DNA of 64,000 nucleotides, from NCBI RefSeq assembly GCF_015350905.1, contig NZ_JADKRZ010000001.1, positions 806,001 through 870,000 of the forward strand, in the 5' to 3' direction. Positions 41,572 through 51,039 of this stretch are shown here, piece after piece. This stretch comes from Curtobacterium sp. VKM Ac-2865. Its GTDB lineage: Bacteria > Actinomycetota > Actinomycetes > Actinomycetales > Microbacteriaceae. The notes under the pieces are model-generated. The model worked only from the letters and a program-made list of their open reading frames with translations, was not told the DNA's origin and did no database searches. Position numbers and translations under genes: made by a program. The stretch's first letter is position 1. Every line of letters begins with the position of its first letter.

Positions 41572-42899
41572 GCTGAGGGGGTTCCCGTCGTGGTGGTTGC
41601 GAAGCCGTCGAACGCCTGCTCGACGCGCTCGAGGGCGTCGGTGCGTTCGGCGAGCACGGAGATGAGGTGGCGGCGCTTGCCCTCGACCCGGTCGGCGGTC
41701 AGGACGACCCCGGAGACGGTCACGGACTCCCCCGCGGTGGCCAGGTGTCCGAGCTCCTTGGTGAGCAGCCCCCCGGCGGTGTCGACGTCGTCGTCGTCGA
41801 GGTCGATGCCGAACAGGTCGCCGAGGTCGTCGATCGGCATCCGGGCGGAGACCCGCCAGACCCCGTCGCCGAGGTCGACGCGGTCGACCACCGTGCGGTC
41901 GTACTCGTCGGAGATGTCGCCGACGAGCTCCTCGATGAGGTCCTCCATCGTCACGAGCCCGGCGACCCCGCCGTACTCGTCGACGACGAGCACCAGGTGG
42001 TTCTTCGCGGCCTGCATGTGGCGCAGGGTGTCGTCGGCGTGCTTCGACTCCGGCACGAACTCGGCCACGCGCAGCAGCGACGTGACGGGTCGGCCGCCGG
42101 CGTTCTTGCTCTCGTACAGCGCACGAGCGAGGTCACGGAGGTAGACGACCCCGAGGACGTCGTCGCTGTCGCGCCCGGTGACCGGCATCCGGGACACCCC
42201 GGCGGCGAGGAACTGCTCCATCACGGCCGACAGCGTGTCGGCGGCGTCCGCGGTGACCATGTCCGTGCGTGGCACCATGACCTCGCGCACCAGGGTGTCG
42301 CTGAACTCGAAGACGGAGTGGATCAGCTCGCGGTCGTCGGCTTCGAGGACGTTGCTCTCGGTCGCCTCGTCGACGAGGGAGAGCAGCTGCTCCTCGCTGG
42401 AGACGCTCGACGTGCTGCCGTTCCGCCCCGGCGTGACCCGGTCGCCGATGACGACGAGGAGTCCGGCGAGCGGCCCCAGCACGATGCGCACGGTGTGGAT
42501 GAGGCCACCGGTGAGCCCGACGAGCTGCTCCGGGTGGGCGCGTCCGACGCTGCGCGGGCTCGAACCGACCAGGACGAACGACACTGCCGTCATGATCGCG
42601 GCGGAGACGATGAGCGCCAGCCACCAGGTGTCGAGCACGCTGAACAGCGCGATCGTGACCAGGACGGCCGCGGCGGTCTCGGCGAGCACCCGGAAGAAGT
42701 TCAGGGCGTTGACGTGCGCACCGACGTCGTCGGCGATGGCCTCGATCGCCCGACGGCGCTTGTGGCCCTTGGCGATCTCGTCGAGGTCGGCGCGGGAGGA
42801 CACGGCCAGCGCGGCGTCGGCGGACGCGAGCAGACCGCCGAGGACCACGAGCACGAACGCCACCGCGAGCAGGGCGGCGACGAGGAGCACTGCCGTCAC
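41568..42899 (-). CDS. Hemolysin C/CorC-family protein (CNNM transmembrane and CBS domains)
   Basis: 443 residues. The N-terminal CNNM membrane domain has about three helices (residues 1-150). A tandem CBS pair follows ([20 protein letters not shown], then [34 protein letters not shown]), and a C-terminal CorC_HlyC domain is at about 350-425. The family is linked to Mg/Co ion efflux; cytolytic activity is not implied. GTG 42899 overlaps the ybeY stop by four bases. Sits between ybeY and era, a common order in actinobacteria. Confidence 0.93.
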   Translation of the reverse strand: MTAVLLVAALLAVAFVLVVLGGLLASADAALAVSSRADLDEIAKGHKRRRAIEAIADDVGAHVNALNFFRVLAETAAAVLVTIALFSVLDTWWLALIVSAAIMTAVSFVLVGSSPRSVGRAHPEQLVGLTGGLIHTVRIVLGPLAGLLVVIGDRVTPGRNGSTSSVSSEEQLLSLVDEATESNVLEADDRELIHSVFEFSDTLVREVMVPRTDMVTADAADTLSAVMEQFLAAGVSRMPVTGRDSDDVLGVVYLRDLARALYESKNAGGRPVTSLLRVAEFVPESKHADDTLRHMQAAKNHLVLVVDEYGGVAGLVTMEDLIEELVGDISDEYDRTVVDRVDLGDGVWRVSARMPIDDLGDLFGIDLDDDDVDTAGGLLTKELGHLATAGESVTVSGVVLTADRVEGKRRHLISVLAERTDALERVEQAFDGFATTTTGTPSA

Positions 42900-43357
42900 C
42901 GCCCTCGGCGCTGTGCGGCGAACCCGGCGAGGATCTCCCCCTGCAGCCCGAACATCTCGGCCTTCTCGTCGGGCTCGGCGTGGTCGAAGCCCAACAGGTG
43001 CAGGATGCCGTGGCAGGTCAGCAGCAGGAGCTCGTCGGTGGTGGAGTGCCCGGCGGTCTTCGCCTGGGCCTCGGCCACCTGCGGGCAGAGCACGATGTCA
43101 CCCAGCAGCCCGGCCGGGGTCGGCTCGTCCTCGGTACCAGGGCGGAGCTCGTCCATCGGGAAGCTCAGGACGTCGGTGGGACCCGGCTCGTCCATCCACC
43201 GCAGGTGCAGCTGCTCCATCGCGCCCTCGTCGACGAGCACGACGGCGAGCTCCGCGTCGGCGTGCACGTGCATGGCGTCGAGCGCGAACGCGGCGAGACG
43301 CTGGATGGCGTCGTCGTCCACCGCGACGCCGGACTCGTTGTTGAGTTCGATGCTCAC
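42896..43357 (-). CDS. ybeY: Endoribonuclease YbeY
   Basis: 153-residue metal-dependent RNase needed for 16S rRNA 3'-end processing and ribosome quality control. The zinc motif [11 protein letters not shown] (three His) lies at about residue 115, and the preceding [12 protein letters not shown] is the second family hallmark. GTG 43357 overlaps the phoH stop by four bases, so phoH-ybeY-corC-era form a coupled chain. Confidence 0.96.
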   Translation of the reverse strand: MSIELNNESGVAVDDDAIQRLAAFALDAMHVHADAELAVVLVDEGAMEQLHLRWMDEPGPTDVLSFPMDELRPGTEDEPTPAGLLGDIVLCPQVAEAQAKTAGHSTTDELLLLTCHGILHLLGFDHAEPDEKAEMFGLQGEILAGFAAQRRGR

Positions 43358-44400
43358 CGTGCGCCTCCTCTGGCGTCGTCGTGCGGTCGGGAGCCGGTCT
43401 GTCGGCGCTCGGCCTGCTCGACCAGCCGCTGCTCGTCGTAGACGGTGTAGGCGTCGACGATCCGACCGACCAGGGTGTGGCGGACCACGTCCTCGCTGCC
43501 GAGCCGGGCGAAGTGGATGTCCTCGACCTCGGACAGGATCTGCGTGACCAGCCGCAGGCCGGAGACGTTGCCCGGCAGGTCGACCTGGGTGATGTCACCC
43601 GTGATGACCATGCGCGACCCGAAGCCGAGCCGGGTGAGGAACATCTTCATCTGCTCGGGCGTGGTGTTCTGCGCTTCGTCGAGCACGACGAAGGAGTCGT
43701 TGAGCGTGCGCCCGCGCATGTACGCGAGCGGCGCGACCTCGACCGTACCGGCGGCCAGGAGCTTCGGGACCAGCTCGGGGTCCATCATCTCGTTGAGCGC
43801 GTCGTACAGCGGCCGGAGGTACGGGTCGATCTTGTCCGTCAGCGTGCCGGGCAGGAACCCGAGCCGCTCGCCGGCCTCCACCGCGGGACGGGTCAGGATG
43901 ATGCGGGTGACCTCGCGCCGCTGCAGGGCCTGGACGGCCTTGGCCATGGCCAGGTACGTCTTGCCGGTGCCGGCGGGGCCGATGCCGAAGGTGATCGTGT
44001 TCTCGTCGATGGCGTCGACGTACCGGCGCTGCCCGTCCGTCTTCGGGCGCACGGACTTGCCGCGGCTCGCCACGATCGGCGTGCCGTAGACGTCAGCGGG
44101 GCTGCGGGCCTCGTCGATGATGCGCGCGGACGTGGGGATGTCCGACTGGCCGATGTCCTGGCCGCGCTTGACCATGTCCACGAGCTCGTCGACGAGCGCG
44201 CGGGCACGGGCGACGTCGCGCTCCGGGCCGGTCAGGGTGACCTGGTTGCCGCGGACGAGCACGCGGACGCCGGGGTACTGGCGTTCGACGGTCTTGAGCA
44301 GTCGGTCCTGGGGGCCGAGGAGCTGGACCATCGCGATCCCGTCGACGGCGAGTTCCGAGACGGCTTCGGTCTCGGTGGGTGCGGTGTCGTCAGCTGGCAA
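43354..44400 (-). CDS. phoH: PhoH family ATPase (PhoH-like protein)
   Basis: 348 residues. An N-terminal KH-like segment ([25 protein letters not shown]) precedes a PhoH P-loop ATPase domain with [16 protein letters not shown] (Walker A) and [24 protein letters not shown] (Walker B). Its role is thought to be in RNA metabolism with YbeY, which is the next gene. I chose TTG 44400 because AGGAAGG lies five bases before it and the upstream frame is out-of-family and inside the HIT gene. The first ten codons overlap the HIT gene by 11 bases. Confidence 0.9.
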   Translation of the reverse strand: MPADDTAPTETEAVSELAVDGIAMVQLLGPQDRLLKTVERQYPGVRVLVRGNQVTLTGPERDVARARALVDELVDMVKRGQDIGQSDIPTSARIIDEARSPADVYGTPIVASRGKSVRPKTDGQRRYVDAIDENTITFGIGPAGTGKTYLAMAKAVQALQRREVTRIILTRPAVEAGERLGFLPGTLTDKIDPYLRPLYDALNEMMDPELVPKLLAAGTVEVAPLAYMRGRTLNDSFVVLDEAQNTTPEQMKMFLTRLGFGSRMVITGDITQVDLPGNVSGLRLVTQILSEVEDIHFARLGSEDVVRHTLVGRIVDAYTVYDEQRLVEQAERRQTGSRPHDDARGGAR

Positions 44401-44731
44401 GGGTGCCTTCCTGCAGGTCGCCTGCGAGTACGTGTGCGTGCACGTGGAACACGGTCTGTCCGACGGTCTCGCCGGTGTTGAAGACGAGCCGGTACTGCCC
44501 GCCGGAGCGCTCGTCGGCGATGCGCTGGGCGGTCGCGACGACGTGCGCCAGGAGGTCCGGGTCACCGACCGCGAGCTCGGTGACGTTCTGGTACTGCTCG
44601 GTCTTCGGGACCACGAGGACGTGGACCGGGGCCTTCGGGGCGATGTCCTCGAACGCGATGACGCGGTCGTCCTCGGCCACGATGGTCGCCGGGACGTCGC
44701 GCGCGACGATCTTCGCGAAGATGCTGCTCAT
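44390..44731 (-). CDS. HIT-family nucleotide-binding protein (HINT type)
   Basis: 113-residue histidine-triad hydrolase acting on nucleoside phosphoramidates or dinucleotides. The triad HVHAHVLAG is near the C-terminus and the substrate loop FEDIAPKAPVHVLVVPK near residue 27. ATG 44731. Overlaps phoH by 11 bases, so it is the upstream member of the phoH-ybeY-corC-era block. Physiological substrate unknown. Confidence 0.93.
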   Translation of the reverse strand: MSSIFAKIVARDVPATIVAEDDRVIAFEDIAPKAPVHVLVVPKTEQYQNVTELAVGDPDLLAHVVATAQRIADERSGGQYRLVFNTGETVGQTVFHVHAHVLAGDLQEGTLAS

Positions 44732-44796
44732 GGCCCCATCGTAGGACGCCCGACCGACGCCGGGCCGTCCCGGTGCGACGGTGCTGCGCGCGGCGG

Positions 44797-45534
44797 TCAC
44801 CAGCGGCCGAGCCGGGCCTGCAGGACCGCCAGTGCCGCAGGCCCCGCGGTGGAGGTGCGCAGGACGGTGTCGCCCAGTCGCACCCGCACCGCACCGGCGG
44901 CTTCGAGGCGGTCGAGCTCGGAGCCGTCGATGCCGCCCTCGGGCCCGACGACCAGGGCGATCTCGGTCGCGTCGGCCGGGGGCTCCCACGTGGCGAGCCG
45001 CTCGGTCGCGGTGGGGTCGAGCAGGACGAGCACGACGCCGTCCGAGGACGCCGCCGCGAGCTGCGCGGTCGTCATCGGCGGGTCCACCGTGGGCACGCGC
45101 GACCGGATCGCCTGCTTGGCGGCCTCGTGCGCGACGGCCGCCCACCGCGCACGGCCCTTCTCGACCTTGGCGCCGTCCCACCGGGAGACACTGCGTGCGG
45201 CCGACCACGGGACGACGCGGTCGACGCCGATCTCGGTCGCGGCCTGCACCGCCATCTCGTCGCGGCCGCCCTTCGCCAGGGCCTGCACGAGGGTCAACGA
45301 CGGGGACGGGGGTTCCTCGACCACCACGGACGCGACGCTCAGCACGAGCGCGTCCCGATCGAGCGACTCGACCGGTCCGAGCACGACCGTGCCCCGGCCG
45401 TCACTGAGACGGAGCGTCTCCCCGACCCGCACCCGCGACACCGTGACCGCGTGCCGGCCCTCGGCGCCGTCGAGCGCGACGGAGTCCCCGACGGTCACGC
45501 CGTCGAGGGACTCCACCAGGTAGAGCGACGCCAT
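44797..45534 (-). CDS. rsmE: 16S rRNA (uracil(1498)-N(3))-methyltransferase
   Basis: 245-residue SPOUT-class methyltransferase that makes m3U1498 in the decoding region of 16S rRNA with S-adenosylmethionine. Seen: an N-terminal PUA-like domain (GDSVALDGAEGRHAVTVSRVRVGE), then the knot with ALVVGPEGGIDGSELDRLEAAGAVRVRLGDTVLRTSTAGPAALAVL. ATG 45534 shares one base with the dnaJ stop (TGATG), so translation is coupled. Confidence 0.95.
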   Translation of the reverse strand: MASLYLVESLDGVTVGDSVALDGAEGRHAVTVSRVRVGETLRLSDGRGTVVLGPVESLDRDALVLSVASVVVEEPPSPSLTLVQALAKGGRDEMAVQAATEIGVDRVVPWSAARSVSRWDGAKVEKGRARWAAVAHEAAKQAIRSRVPTVDPPMTTAQLAAASSDGVVLVLLDPTATERLATWEPPADATEIALVVGPEGGIDGSELDRLEAAGAVRVRLGDTVLRTSTAGPAALAVLQARLGRW

Positions 45535-46649
45535 CAGAAGTTGAAGAAGCGGTCGCGCAGCTTGCCGAACATGCCCTGCTGGAACCGGGCGAGCTGCGGT
45601 GCCGCGGACTTGTGCGACTTCGCGAGCTGCTCGACGAGCTGACGTTCCTTGTGCGAGAGCTTCGTCGGGGTCACGACCTGCACGCCGATCCGGAGGTCGC
45701 CACGCCCGCTGCCGCGCAGCTTCGTGACGCCGCGGTCCTTGATCACCAGGACGTCAGCGCTCTGCACGCCCGGCCGGACCTCGAGCTCGACCGGGCCGTC
45801 GAGGCCGTCGATCGTCGTGGTGGTGCCGAGGATCGCGTCGGTCATCGGGACCTCGAGCGTGGCGAGCAGGTCGTCACCGTCGCGGCTGTAGACGTCGTGG
45901 TGGTGCACCCGGACCTCGAGGAACAGGTCACCGGACGGGCCGCCAGCCGGGCCGACCTCACCCTGGCCGGGCATCTGGAGGCGCAGACCGGAGTCGACAC
46001 CGGCGGGGATGTCGACCGGGATGGTGCGACGGGCGCGGACGCGACCCTGGCCCTGGCACGTCGGGCAGGGGTTCGGGATGACGGTGCCGTGGCCGCGGCA
46101 GGTGCCGCACGGCGCGCTCGTCACGACGTTGCCGAGCAGCGAGCGGACCTGGCGCTGGATCGAGCCGGACCCACCGCAGATGTCGCACGTGCGCGGGCTG
46201 GTGCCCGGGGCGCAGCACGAGCCGCCGCACGTCTCGCAGAGCACCGCGGTGTCGACCTCGACGTCCTTGTGCGTGCCGAAGACGACCTCGTCGAGGTCGA
46301 CGTCGATGCGCAGCAGGGCGTCCTGCCCGCGCTCGGCCCGGCTGCGGGGACCGCTGCCACGGCCACCGCCGCCACCGCCGCCGAAGAAGGCGTCGAAGAT
46401 GTCGCTGAAGCCGGCTGCTCCGCCGCCCCCGAAGGGGCTGTCAGCCGAGGGGCCGGCGTCGTAGCGGCGCCGCTGCTCGGGGTCGCTCAGCACGTCGTAC
46501 GCGTGCGTGACGTCCTTGAAGCGTTCGGCGGCGTCCGGGCTCGGGTTCACGTCCGGGTGGAGTTCCCGCGCGAGTCGGCGGTACGCCTTCTTGATGTCGG
46601 TGTCGGCCGCGTCGCGCGGGACACCGAGGACGTCGTAGTGGTCTGCCAC
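45534..46649 (-). CDS. dnaJ: Chaperone protein DnaJ (DnaJ2)
   Basis: 371 residues. J domain with HPD (ARELHPDVNP), a Gly/Phe-rich linker (FFGGGGGGGRG), a four-cluster zinc domain (CETCGG, CDICGGSG, CGTCRGHG, CPTCQGQG, residues about 135-210) and the C-terminal substrate-binding domain. It stimulates DnaK and delivers unfolded clients. It follows hrcA by 45 bases. In actinobacteria this second DnaJ is typically co-transcribed with hrcA, separate from the dnaK-grpE-dnaJ1 cluster. Confidence 0.96.
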   Translation of the reverse strand: MADHYDVLGVPRDAADTDIKKAYRRLARELHPDVNPSPDAAERFKDVTHAYDVLSDPEQRRRYDAGPSADSPFGGGGAAGFSDIFDAFFGGGGGGGRGSGPRSRAERGQDALLRIDVDLDEVVFGTHKDVEVDTAVLCETCGGSCCAPGTSPRTCDICGGSGSIQRQVRSLLGNVVTSAPCGTCRGHGTVIPNPCPTCQGQGRVRARRTIPVDIPAGVDSGLRLQMPGQGEVGPAGGPSGDLFLEVRVHHHDVYSRDGDDLLATLEVPMTDAILGTTTTIDGLDGPVELEVRPGVQSADVLVIKDRGVTKLRGSGRGDLRIGVQVVTPTKLSHKERQLVEQLAKSHKSAAPQLARFQQGMFGKLRDRFFNF

Positions 46650-46694
46650 GTATCCCTCAGTTGTGTTCGTCGGTCGGTCGGATGATGGGGGTCG

Positions 46695-47717
46695 TCAATT
46701 CTCGCCCAGGAGCCTGGAGAGGTACCGGGCGACCGCCCGGACCGCTGCCATGTTCGAGCCGTAGTCCATGCGCGTCGGGCCGAGGACGCCCAGCCGGGCG
46801 ACCTCACCGCCGGCGGCGACGTACCCGCCGGCCACGATGCTCGTGGCGTCGAGGCCGTACTCCGCGTTCTCGACGCCGATTCGCGCCGTCACGGAGACGT
46901 CGTCCAGCTGCATCTCCCCGAACAACCGGAGCAGGGTCACCTGTTCCTCGATGGCCTCGAGCACGGGGAAGAGCCCGCCGGAGAAGTCCTGCTCGCTCTT
47001 GGCGAGGTTGGCCGCACCCGCCATCAGCAGGCGGTCCTGCCGGTTGGCGGCGACCTGCTCGATGAGCGTCGCGACGACCACCCCCGCCAGGGTCTGCGAG
47101 TCGGGGCGGATCTGCGCGGGGATCGCCCGGAGCGCGGTGGGGACGTCCTGCAGCGCGAGCCCGACGGTCGCACCGTTGAGCACCGAGCGGAGTTCGACCA
47201 GCGCGGACTCGTCGAGCCGGACGTCGGTCTCCACCACGCGCTGCTCGACCCGTGCGGTGTCGGTGATGAGCACGACCATCAGGCGGGTGTCGCCGAGGCG
47301 GACGAGTTCGACGTGCTGCACCCGGGCGCGCACCATCGACGGGTACTGCACCAGGGCGACCTGGTTCGTCAGCTGGCTGAGCAGCCGGACGGTGCGGCTG
47401 AGGACGTCGTCGAGGTCGTTCGACGCCCCGAGGAAGGTCTCGATGGCGTGCCGCTGCGCGCTCGACAGCGGCCGTGCGGCGGCGAGGTGGTCGACGAAGA
47501 CGCGGTAGCCCTTGTCCGTCGGCACCCGGCCGGACGAGGTGTGCGGGGCGATGATGAGCTGCTCGTCCTCGAGCAGGGCCATGTCGTTGCGGATCGTCGC
47601 GGCGCTGACCCCGAAGGCGTGGCGGTCGACGATCGACTTCGACCCGACGGGTTCGCGGGAGGACACGTAATCGCGCACGATGGCCTTGAGGACCTCGAGG
47701 GAACGTTCACTGACCAC
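46695..47717 (-). CDS. hrcA: Heat-inducible transcription repressor HrcA
   Basis: 340-residue repressor that binds CIRCE operators and releases them on heat or misfolding stress. N-terminal winged helix (residues 1-75, ATIRNDMALLEDEQLIIAPHTSSGRVPTDKGYR) and a GAF-like dimer domain. Start GTG 47717 gives MVSERSLEVLKAIVRDYV, the normal family beginning, with GGAAGGGG just upstream. A CIRCE element lies 20 bases upstream, so the gene is autoregulated together with dnaJ and the genes that follow. Confidence 0.96.
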   Translation of the reverse strand: MVSERSLEVLKAIVRDYVSSREPVGSKSIVDRHAFGVSAATIRNDMALLEDEQLIIAPHTSSGRVPTDKGYRVFVDHLAAARPLSSAQRHAIETFLGASNDLDDVLSRTVRLLSQLTNQVALVQYPSMVRARVQHVELVRLGDTRLMVVLITDTARVEQRVVETDVRLDESALVELRSVLNGATVGLALQDVPTALRAIPAQIRPDSQTLAGVVVATLIEQVAANRQDRLLMAGAANLAKSEQDFSGGLFPVLEAIEEQVTLLRLFGEMQLDDVSVTARIGVENAEYGLDATSIVAGGYVAAGGEVARLGVLGPTRMDYGSNMAAVRAVARYLSRLLGEN

Positions 47718-47737
47718 CGGGACCCCTTCCACGCGTG

Positions 47738-47764
47738 CTGGCACTCGGACGTGTCGAGTGCTGA
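47738..47764. promoter_or_regulatory. CIRCE operator of hrcA
   Basis: Minus strand CAGCACTC-N9-GAGTGCCAG, one or two bases per arm off the consensus TTAGCACTC-N9-GAGTGCTAA. TAGGAT (minus strand, 47764-47769) is the likely -10 box, so the operator covers the transcription start. Confidence 0.85.
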
Positions 47765-47825
47765 TCCTACGCCTGCACACCGACACGCTCGGACTTCTCC
47801 GGGGGCCGGTCGCTACGCTGCCGCC

Positions 47826-48284
47826 ATGAGCTACGGACACGAGCAGGACGGCTCCGCAGGCCCCGGACAGCCCCGCCCCGGCGACTACGCCCACCAGCCC
47901 CACCCGCAGGGCTTCGGCCAGCAGCCCGGCGGCCCGCAGTACCAGCCACCGCAGCCGCTGACGCCCGAGGACCAGCGCCTCTGGGCGACGCTCACCCACG
48001 TCGGTGGCATCTTCCTGAGCTTCGTCGGCCCCCTCGTCGCCTACCTGGTGCTGCGCGACCGCGGCGGCTTCGTCCGTGAGCACACGCGCCAGGCGCTGAA
48101 CTTCCACATCACCGCCGCGATCGCCAGCTTCGTCGCCGGACTGCTGACGCTCGTGCTCATCGGCTTCGTGCTGCTGCCGATCATCAGCGTGCTCGTGGTC
48201 GTCTTCGCGATCATCGCCGCGGTGGCCGCCAACCAGGGACGCTTCTACCGCTACCCGCTGACGATCGAGTTCGTGAAGGCCTAG
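47826..48284 (+). CDS. DUF4870 domain membrane protein
   Basis: 152 residues. A 45-residue Gln/Pro/Gly-rich cytoplasmic N-terminus is followed by the DUF4870 domain: WATLTHVGGIFLSFVGPLVAYLVLRDRGGFVREHTRQALNFHITAAI and two more helices. This Tic20-like fold is of unknown function. ATG 47826; divergent from hrcA (108 bases between). Its TAG stop overlaps the TAG stop of the convergent hemW through the palindrome CTAG (48281-48284), so there is no room for an intergenic terminator. Confidence 0.88.
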   Translation: MSYGHEQDGSAGPGQPRPGDYAHQPHPQGFGQQPGGPQYQPPQPLTPEDQRLWATLTHVGGIFLSFVGPLVAYLVLRDRGGFVREHTRQALNFHITAAIASFVAGLLTLVLIGFVLLPIISVLVVVFAIIAAVAANQGRFYRYPLTIEFVKA

Positions 48285-49513
48285 TCGAGCAGCTCGCGGA
48301 CCACCGCGTCCGCGAGCAGCCGCCCCTGCAGCGTCAGGTCGAGCCGGCCCGGCGCGCCGGGCCGGCCGAGGGCACTGCGGCCATCCACGAGACCGCGCGC
48401 GATGAGCCCGGCGACCCGGCCACGGGCCTCCTGGCGGAGTTCCTGGGTGGTGAGCTCCCCACGGACGCGCGCGGCGAGCAGCACGCGCTCGACGTAGCGG
48501 GTCTCGTCGTCGAGCGTCTCGCGCCCGGCGGCCGGGGACACGTCCTGCAGGACTCGGCCCGCGTACGCAGCCGGGTGCTTGACGTTCCACCAGCGGGTGC
48601 CGGCGACGCTCGAGTGCGCGCCGGGGCCGACGCCCCACCAGTCGTGGCCCTTCCAGTAGGACAGGTTGTGCCGGCTGACGTGGTCGTCGCCGCGGGCCCA
48701 GTTCGAGACCTCGTACCAGGAGTAGCCGGCGTCGCCGAGCAACTGGTCCGCGAGCTCGTACATGTCCGCCGCGAGGTCGTCGTCCGGGGCGGGCAGCTCA
48801 CCGCGGGAGACCGCGCGGCCCATCGCGGTGCCGTCCTCGACGATGAGCGAGTAGGCGGACACGTGGTCCGGCTCGCACGCCAGCGCGGCGTCGAGCGAGG
48901 TGCGCCAGTCGTCGAGGGACTCCCCCGGCGTCGAGTAGATGAGGTCGAGCGAGACGTCGAGGCCGAGCTGCTTCGCGAGGTCGACCACGATCGGCACGCG
49001 CTCCGGGTCGTGGGTGCGGTCGAGGGTGGCGAGGACGTGCGGCACCGCCGACTGCATGCCGAAGCTCATCCGGTTGAACCCGCCGGCACGGAGCGTCTCG
49101 AGCGAGGACGCGTCGACGGAGTCCGGGTTGGCCTCGGTCGTGACCTCGGCCCCCGGCAGGATGCCCCAGGTGTCGTCGATCGCGCGGAGGATCATGGCGA
49201 GGTCGCTCGCCGGCAGCATCGTCGGGGTGCCACCGCCGAAGAACACCGTCGACACCGGACGACGGGGCACGCCCGAGCGGTCGAGGACCGACGCCGCCCA
49301 CGCGATCTCGCGCACCGCATGGCCGGCGTAGTCGTCCCGACGGACGCCCCGCAGCTCGGACGCCGTGTAGGTGTTGAAGTCGCAGTAGCCGCAGCGCACC
49401 CGACAGAACGGCACGTGCACGTAGACCCCGAAGGGGACGTCTCCCGCCCCGGCCGCCGGCGTGAGCAGCCCGTCGGCGGGAGCCGGGTCAGCGATCGGGA
49501 GAGCACTCGGCAT
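48281..49513 (-). CDS. hemW: Radical SAM heme chaperone HemW (coproporphyrinogen III oxidase-like)
   Basis: About 410 residues. The radical-SAM cluster motif PFCRVRCGYCDF (CxxxCxxC) lies near residue 37, followed by VFFGGGTPTMLP, TTEANPDSV and GFNRMSFGMQS. The C-terminal HemN-type domain includes YEVSNWARGDDHVSRHNLSYWKGHDWWGVGPGAHS. The absence of a fourth upstream Cys and of HemN-specific features supports HemW, a heme-trafficking protein. Start ATG 49513 is preferred; ATG 49522 is possible. Divergent from the HAD hydrolase with 28 bases between. Confidence 0.93.
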   Translation of the reverse strand: MPSALPIADPAPADGLLTPAAGAGDVPFGVYVHVPFCRVRCGYCDFNTYTASELRGVRRDDYAGHAVREIAWAASVLDRSGVPRRPVSTVFFGGGTPTMLPASDLAMILRAIDDTWGILPGAEVTTEANPDSVDASSLETLRAGGFNRMSFGMQSAVPHVLATLDRTHDPERVPIVVDLAKQLGLDVSLDLIYSTPGESLDDWRTSLDAALACEPDHVSAYSLIVEDGTAMGRAVSRGELPAPDDDLAADMYELADQLLGDAGYSWYEVSNWARGDDHVSRHNLSYWKGHDWWGVGPGAHSSVAGTRWWNVKHPAAYAGRVLQDVSPAAGRETLDDETRYVERVLLAARVRGELTTQELRQEARGRVAGLIARGLVDGRSALGRPGAPGRLDLTLQGRLLADAVVRELLD

Positions 49514-49541
49514 GGGCTCCATTCTCCGTCATGATGGAGCC

Positions 49542-50240
49542 ATGGAGCACCACTCGGTCCCGACCACAGTGCTGTGGGACATCGACGGCACCCTCGTCCG
49601 GAACGCCACCTCGCCCGGCAACCTGTACCACCTGGCGCTCGAGCGCGCGACGGGCCGTGACCTCCCCCTGCTCGTCGGCCACCAGCACGGGCGCACGGAC
49701 GCGGGCATCATCGCCGAGCACGTGCGCGCACACGACCTCGCGACCGACGTCATCCCGACCGTGACCGCCCACCTCCGCGACCTGTCCGAGGAACGGCACC
49801 GGGCTGGCGAACACCGGACGGCCGCTCCGGGGGCCCTGGCGCTCGTCACCCGCTTCGCGACGCTCGGCTGGCGGAACGGCCTGCTCACCGGCAACTCCGC
49901 GTACCGCGCCCGCGTCAAGCTCGCCGGGGCCGGCTTCGACGTGGACGCGTTCGACTGGGACCACTCGTACTTCGGGGACGAAGAGGTGGAGCGCGCCGGC
50001 GTCACCGCGCTCGCAGCTGACGACCTGGCCGGCACGCGCGCGGTCATCGTCGGCGACACCCCGCGGGACGGCGAGGCGGCCGACGCCGTGGGCATCCCGT
50101 TCCTGGCCGTCGCGACCGGCGTCTACGACGTCGAGGCACTCCGACACACGAACGCGGTGGCGATCGCCCGGGACTGCGTCGTCGACGCAGCCCTCATCGA
50201 GGACGCCATCGCCGCCCTGCCCCCGCTGCGACACGAGTAG
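49542..50240 (+). CDS. HAD-family hydrolase
   Basis: 232-residue haloacid-dehalogenase-type phosphatase. Motif I TVLWDIDGTLVRN with the nucleophile Asp, motif II LLTGNSAYRARV, and motif IV IVGDTPRDGEAADAVGIPFLAVATG are present. The cap region (residues about 20-95) is helical. The substrate cannot be predicted; members of this type are phosphoglycolate-phosphatase-like. GGAG lies just before ATG 49542. Divergent from hemW and convergent with DUF1990. Confidence 0.9.
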   Translation: MEHHSVPTTVLWDIDGTLVRNATSPGNLYHLALERATGRDLPLLVGHQHGRTDAGIIAEHVRAHDLATDVIPTVTAHLRDLSEERHRAGEHRTAAPGALALVTRFATLGWRNGLLTGNSAYRARVKLAGAGFDVDAFDWDHSYFGDEEVERAGVTALAADDLAGTRAVIVGDTPRDGEAADAVGIPFLAVATGVYDVEALRHTNAVAIARDCVVDAALIEDAIAALPPLRHE

Positions 50241-50262
50241 CGACGAGGCGACCGCAGGGGGC

Positions 50263-50910
50263 TCAGTCCCCGCGCAGCGCCGCCAGGTACTTCTCGGCCA
50301 TGACCCGCTGCTGCCGACGGAGCAACGGCGCCACGAAGCGCCACTTCGCACTGGCCGGCTGCGAGAACTGTCGGACCTGCAGCCACACCGAGCCGTCGGC
50401 GGTGCGCTCGACGACGAAGGACTCCTCGCCCGAGAGCGGGTGGCCTTCGAGCGTGCCGTAGGCGAAGCCCTTGCGGTCGGGCTCGTCGATGATCGAGACG
50501 ACCCGCACGGGGGCCTGCACCGAGCGACCGAACGCGTGCATCGTCAGCACCGCCGTCGTGCCGGCGGTCACGAGCGGGGTGCCGTCCGGCGCGAAGTGCT
50601 CGACCCGCGGCGTCCCGATGGAGGCCGGCGCGATCGGCACCCCCTGCTCGTCGAACGTCACGGGGTTGTAGCGGACATCGTCGTCGTCGGGCGCGTCGTC
50701 CACCCGGACGCCCATCCCGCTGCGCTCCTGGATCTGCCAAGTCAGCGCCTGGGTCACCGCGGTGTCGAACCGCTGGTCGCCGTGCCCGATGCGAGCACGC
50801 GACTCCGCCGGGGTGAAGCCCTCCGGCGGGTAGGTCATGAGGTCCGGCGCCTGTGTCGCACCGACCGCTCCGTAGGTCAGGGCGGTCAGGTACCCTCCGC
50901 GGCTGCTCAT
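50263..50910 (-). CDS. DUF1990 family protein
   Basis: 215-residue protein of the DUF1990 (UPF0548) family, which has a START-like ligand-binding fold in known members. Characteristic stretches: GFTPAESRARIGHGDQRFDTAVTQALTWQIQERSGM, RKGFAYGTLEGHPLSGEESFVVERTADGSVWLQVRQFSQPA and the end RRQQRVMAEKYLAALRG. Function unknown. Single gene, convergent with the HAD gene (22 bases between). ATG 50910. Confidence 0.88.
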   Translation of the reverse strand: MSSRGGYLTALTYGAVGATQAPDLMTYPPEGFTPAESRARIGHGDQRFDTAVTQALTWQIQERSGMGVRVDDAPDDDDVRYNPVTFDEQGVPIAPASIGTPRVEHFAPDGTPLVTAGTTAVLTMHAFGRSVQAPVRVVSIIDEPDRKGFAYGTLEGHPLSGEESFVVERTADGSVWLQVRQFSQPASAKWRFVAPLLRRQQRVMAEKYLAALRGD

Positions 50911-51039
50911 CCCGCCATCGTACTGGGCCTGACCGACGGACCGGACCGCGCGTGGCCGCCCCGGCAGGCTGGCGTGCGTCATCCCCATGCCCCGAACTGG
51001 AGGCTGCAAGTCGTTGCGTACGCATATACCGTTGGGCAG

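Noticed and set aside
41568..42899. Hemolysin toxin
   Set aside because: The CNNM-CBS-CorC architecture is an ion-transport-related family; the historical hemolysin name does not imply cytolysis.
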